Shown here: positions 60,162 through 64,000 of the stretch, piece by piece
Numbering within the stretch: position 1 is the first letter of the stretch
Layout of the letters: the number at the start of each line of letters is the position of its first letter
Assembly: GCA_900239685.1 (NCBI GenBank)
Contig: OENT01000088.1
Coordinates: forward strand, 167,258-231,257
From: Rotaria macrura
Taxonomy: Eukaryota > Rotifera > Eurotatoria > Philodinida > Philodinidae
Reading direction: 5' to 3'
DNA: 64,000 bases
The notes under the pieces: model-generated
What the model saw: the letters and a program-made list of their open reading frames with translations, nothing else
Told to the model about the DNA's origin: nothing
Databases searched by the model: none
Translations under genes and position numbers: made by a program

Positions 60162-63100
60162 ATGACAACAAATCGTCCAGTACCCATCGTTGTTATATCA
60201 TCCGAAAATATTCCGAATAAAATTCGTAATATTGATGATATTGAATATGAATTATCACAGAATTGTCTTCCACTAAGTTAGCTTTCTTAGAAGAGTATAT
60301 TGCCGTTTGAATCTTAAATTCTGTATTCTTTATTATGACTAGAATCTACACCATCACGAAAAAGCAAAGGTCGATCTTTAATTAAATGTAAGTCTGCATT
60401 TTGTTGCATTCGAATGAAACAATAATTTCTCTTTGTGTCGATTTTATTTTTAATTAGATAAAAGTGCTCCACCAGTTCCGATAATTACAGATGAAAATGA
60501 TGATATCAAAGAGAATGAAATCACACGATTACATGTTATCTCACATATTTTACCTCGATTTCCTGTTCGTCATGGTACGGCATTAGTTTTTAATTATAAA
60601 ACGATGTACGAGTCTTAGCCAATTTGATTTCTACTTTCTTCAGGTATTCTTACACAGAAGAGTAAACATAAATCAAGGAAAAAGATTTTGACTGAAAAAA
60701 GTAAAGAAATCTTTCGAATTGTCATTTGATTATCTTCTTGAATTGTTTTTCATTGAAGCATCAGATAATATTATGCAACAAGAAAATATGGATGTGATTC
60801 TTCTCGAACCAAATTTATCGAACGATGACGTATATATAATTGGTCATTTGCTATTTTTAAGAAGTATCGTTTTGAAATAATTTAGGTAGACACATTGAAA
60901 AAGAAAGAATTCAAGAGTAATTTAATACAACTAACACCCGATGATCTTCAACAAACTGCATTGAAAATTCAAGCAAAATATTTTCATGGAAAAACCAGTG
61001 AATACTTAATGGTAAACGTTCTTCAAGGAAATGAATTTGATGAATGGTTCAGATACTTAAGGTTAGTTTAAAGTTGAATATTGCAAAGATTTTCATCATA
61101 GATATTTCGTGGTAGTCTAATAGAAACTCTTTCTATTTCGACATCTGATCAGATTTGATTCAGTAACATTTCTTTTTTTAAGTAGAATATTCTAAGTTTT
61201 GCGAGAGATTCTTATTTTGTTGATTGATTCCAAGTTTTGTCTCAAATGAACACTAGTTTCTGAAGAATAGATATGCAACTAAGAAGCACAATGAAAAGAA
61301 AGAATAGAAAACATAACGATGAAAGATAGGAATCGATTGAAGGTCGTTGAAAATTTCAAGTCAAATCGAAAAGTTCTCCTCAACCCTTAACATAAGAGAT
61401 AGTTCCAAGGGGAAAAAGTGGATCCCATCTATCCTGGATATGGTCAAGATACACAGGGTACCGAGGATACAGAGGATACCGCCGGGATACAGGTAGAGGT
61501 GTAAGCCGAATGTTAGAACGGCGGCGGCGCACATGAAATTTCAAGTTTTTAAGGTTATCATCGGCCGGCAATTTAAATTAGTAAGTCATTCCTCAGCGGC
61601 GACTATATAACTTGAAATTTAGTTTTCATGGCGGCGGCCCAGGCTAATATTTATAAGTCTTTGCACGGTGGCGGCTGAGTTTTATATTGATGATTTTTTC
61701 TGTTAAGCTGTTTCTATTTACTTTAATCCCTGTCGACTGCCATTATAAAATAGAATTGATGAAAAAATTATATTTTTTCTTTTCATACGATGAAAAATAC
61801 ATCAGGAGTATCAAGACAAACGAGTATCCCAAACTATGCACATATCAAAACATACGACTAGAATAAAGTACACAAAGAAAAACATAATAAAATAGTCTGA
61901 AAATAATACGAATATTATTAATTCACAATGCTAACCTTTATAATTACATGTATAAGTAAACAAACGATACTATAGATCAAAATTATACGAATGTCGATGA
62001 CTAAAATAGTTTTTGGGTTCGTGTAAAGATGTTTAAGTTTTTTTTTCTACTGGAAACGTGGAATATCTTCTAATTTTCGTCTGTTTTGTGAAAACAGTGT
62101 ATGACTGGTTCAAAATTTGAGATGAGAGGAAAGCAAAAATTTTCGATCACATTTGTAAAAATATCAGCGCCGGCGATTCCTAAAATCGAAAATTTTTCTC
62201 GTGGCACTGGGACTGACTGAACTCGGTTTTTTAATACAGCTGCTGCTAGACAGTACTTTAAATTGTCTGGAATTTGACGGCGGCGGCAGCTGAGCCGTAT
62301 GGCTTACACCTCTAGATACTGGGGATACATAAGATTAAATTCGATGGAGTCAATAAAATACACAGTATATACGATGTATATAATAAGATTAATAGAAGGG
62401 GAAAAAAGCGGATTGCGGTATCCTAAGGATTCCCACCGGATCCGGGATACCCAGGTCAATCAGAACGGACCACCGTAATAGTATCGTAAACGGTCGTTTT
62501 CCTCGGTTAAACGACCGTATTATGGCGTTTTAACATGGCCCGTATTACGGACGTACACGGACACCGTATATACGCCGTAAAACCCTCGTAAAGACAGCGT
62601 AATACTATCGTATTCTATAGAACATACGGCCGTATTACTAACCATGTTAAAATGAGATAATGCAACGCCGTAACGGGCCGTATTTTCATCGTATACGACC
62701 GTTTACGGCTCGTTCTGTTCGACCTGGATACCAGAATCTGATTTTTCCCTCTTGGATATTTCTTCAATCGTTTATTGTATGCCTTTGCATCTTGGAACGA
62801 TTTTCAATAGTCACTGTTGATGAAAAGGAGATCTTTAATCTTTTTGCAATATGTCATACTGTTCTACTCAGATATATGCAGTGTAAGAATTCATTAAAGG
62901 AAATAACATTTATCTCCTGGGTTTTATGAGATCGATTCAAGTTCGACTGGATTTGCAATTCTAATATAACATTACTATTAAGTATGTCACACAAGTCGAA
63001 AATCAATAACTTCAAATATTTGTTTCAGAGCACCATCACACGATCATACTTGTTACACTCAGATACAGAATCTTATGTAGATAAAAATTTCACTTTCGTT

Positions 63101-63807
63101 GGTCATCAATAAGAAACATTATATGATTGATGATGTTTAAAGAAATCTTGCACTACTCATTTTATATAAATATTGATCAAATGTTTTCTTTCAGAGCTGG
63201 CTTCAATGTTCTTCTACATGGTGTTGGCTCAAAGAAAGAACTTCTGTCACTTTTTTTCAAGAAATATTTAAAAAATGAATATCTTACATTTATTATCAAC
63301 GGGTTTTTACCAAATATTACAATTAAACAAGTAAGTAAAACTGCTATCCTATGAATACTAGTTTATCTTGAAGAAATGTTTTGTGCTTTTCATTTGTACT
63401 AAATGGAATAAGCTCATAGTTACACACGATCGATACATCTTTTCATGTCATTTGATCTTATACTCGGCAAAAAGTTTTGCTACGTCTAGATAAATAATTG
63501 GAAAATTATGTGGACGATTATTCCATAAGGAAAAGAATGAATCGTCTCTTTTCAGATCAGATGTTTTAGAACGTGTAGAACTACAATAGAATAATAATCA
63601 TTTACACGATTAAAATAGATGTTATTGTTTTTCTTTAGATTTGGTTTTGCCTTGTTTCTAAATAGAACTATCTCCGCTTTTGTTTTTCATTGAAGAACCA
63701 AACTGTAGTAATACAATAAGAGTACATGTTTATCATATTTTCAGTTAGTGAACCTTATTTCAAGTGAAGAACTTGACATAATTGACTTGATAATGAATGC
63801 AGTCAAG
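60162..63807 (+). CDS. ORC2: Origin recognition complex subunit 2, partial
   Basis: ORC2 is a core subunit of the origin recognition complex. Eight exons join in frame: 60162-60276, 60343-60387, 60458-60574, 60644-60700, 60759-60829, 60886-61061, 63195-63330 and 63745-63807, giving 260 residues so far. The N-terminal part is basic and disordered (SRKSKGRSLIK). The conserved part begins at FKSNLIQLTPDDLQQTALK and runs through NEFDEWFRYLRAGFNVLLHG and VGSKKELLSLFF to FIINGFLPNITIKQ, the family's GxGSK and NGxxP-type motifs of its AAA-like fold. The rest, including the winged-helix domain, is not seen. If the last exon is not spliced, it runs to an in-frame TAG at 63835, so either further exons lie beyond the window or this copy is truncated. 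Intron 6 (61062-63194) holds the nested transposons. Confidence 0.88.
61494..62314. mobile_element. Non-autonomous hAT-like element (821 bp)
   Basis: The ends are 14-bp perfect inverted repeats TAGAGGTGTAAGCC at 61494-61507 and 62301-62314. The flanking octamers GATACAGG (61486-61493) and GATACTGG (62315-62322) match at seven of eight positions, which fits an aged hAT 8-bp target duplication. Clusters of GGCGGCGG lie near both ends (about 61519-61528, 62277-62287) and inside, strikingly GC-rich for this genome. No transposase ORF is present. Confidence 0.78.
62452..62726. mobile_element. 275-bp palindromic MITE with CCGTA repeats
   Basis: The ends are inverted repeats CAGGTC(A/G)A(T/A)CAGAACG, flanked by the direct repeat GATACC at 62446-62451 and 62727-62732. 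The interior carries many CGTAA, CCGTAT and ACGGCC units in both orientations, so most of it can fold back. It is CpG-rich. The flanking repeat falls inside the host element's own GGATAC array, so part of the match could be chance. Confidence 0.7.
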
Positions 63808-63914
63808 GTCACTTCAGATGATTTAGTACTTTACTAGATTTAAAGACATAAGAACGATTGAATTTAATGGATCATCTTTACTAGTTCAATGTCGTTTGAC
63901 CCAATACTGACAAC

Positions 63915-64000
63915 TAGGGGTGGTACATTTACTTTACTTTTTCAAAAAGTAAATAAGTAAAGTAAATAAACTATTTACTATTTACTTTTGTAAAGTAAAT
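63915..64000 (+). mobile_element. Probable left end of another hAT-like element, cut by the window edge
   Basis: TAGGGGTGGTACATTTACTT starts abruptly after ordinary intron-like sequence. It is followed by repeated AAGTAAA / TTTACTT units in both orientations up to the window end. The TAGGGGTG start resembles hAT termini, and the subterminal short repeats parallel those at 868-973. Without the other end this is a guess. Confidence 0.45.

Larger units (their letters stand above)
61405..62755. mobile_element. Outer TIR element with GGATAC repeats, in ORC2 intron 6
   Basis: The left end CCAAGGGGAAAAAGTGGATC (61405 on) pairs with the reverse complement of the right end (to 62755, CCAAGAGGGAAAAATCAGAT). 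Just inside both ends, and between the two inner insertions, are many GGATAC / GTATCC units at short spacing. With the inner elements taken out, about 255 bases remain, too few for a gene, so this is a MITE-like unit. The target-site duplication is not clear. Confidence 0.6.

Noticed and set aside
62660..62929. 89-residue ORF crossing the end of the 275-bp palindrome
   Set aside because: It runs from a mobile element into intron sequence and has no recognisable domain.

Overview
This is a AT-rich eukaryotic window with short GT-AG introns and the standard stop codons. It comes from an animal: it carries a cilium dynein-arm assembly factor (DNAAF1), HP1, polo-like kinase, ORC2, a vigilin, TIMM29, GPN1, TGFBRAP1 and TMEM41A. 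Small genes, many A/T-ending codons, Q/N-rich tracts and abundant small cut-and-paste elements suit an invertebrate. A bdelloid-rotifer-like genome is my best guess, but that is an impression from style, not a proven placement.

Layout, left to right. 763-2834 is a nested transposon block: a 31-bp-TIR element split by a hAT element with a perfect 8-bp target duplication, itself carrying a 366-bp foldback. 2953-7200 (minus) is a TGFBRAP1 (CORVET) gene whose 3' end I cannot resolve. 8925-9392 (minus) is an orphan secreted cysteine-rich ORF. 9393-16096 has no recognised gene and holds a poly-C/poly-G-ended foldback at 14439-15341. 16097-24049 (plus) holds TIMM29 and then vigilin (HDLBP). 26407-27540 is single-exon GPN1. 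27541-33874 looks empty. 33875-34689 (plus) is HP1. 37273-42591 (minus) is a ten-exon polo-like kinase with three micro-exons, followed head-to-tail by DNAAF1 at 43253-46126 (minus). 46127-50669 is gene-free. 50670-58830 (plus) has a Q/N/P-rich unknown, TMEM41A and a second unknown with a perfect decapeptide repeat. 60162 to the right edge (plus) is ORC2, cut by the window end; its sixth intron holds a second nested transposon block.

The conserved genes are housekeeping or cell-biology genes with no operon-like functional link: replication licensing (ORC2), mitosis (PLK), heterochromatin (HP1), RNA binding (vigilin), RNA polymerase II import (GPN1), endosomal tethering (TGFBRAP1), mitochondrial import (TIMM29), ER lipid scrambling (TMEM41A) and motile cilia (DNAAF1). 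I joined exons by reading frame, splice sites and homology recalled from memory; for the full models the summed exon lengths divide by three. The most unusual content is the transposon architecture. I did not find a clearly new gene system.
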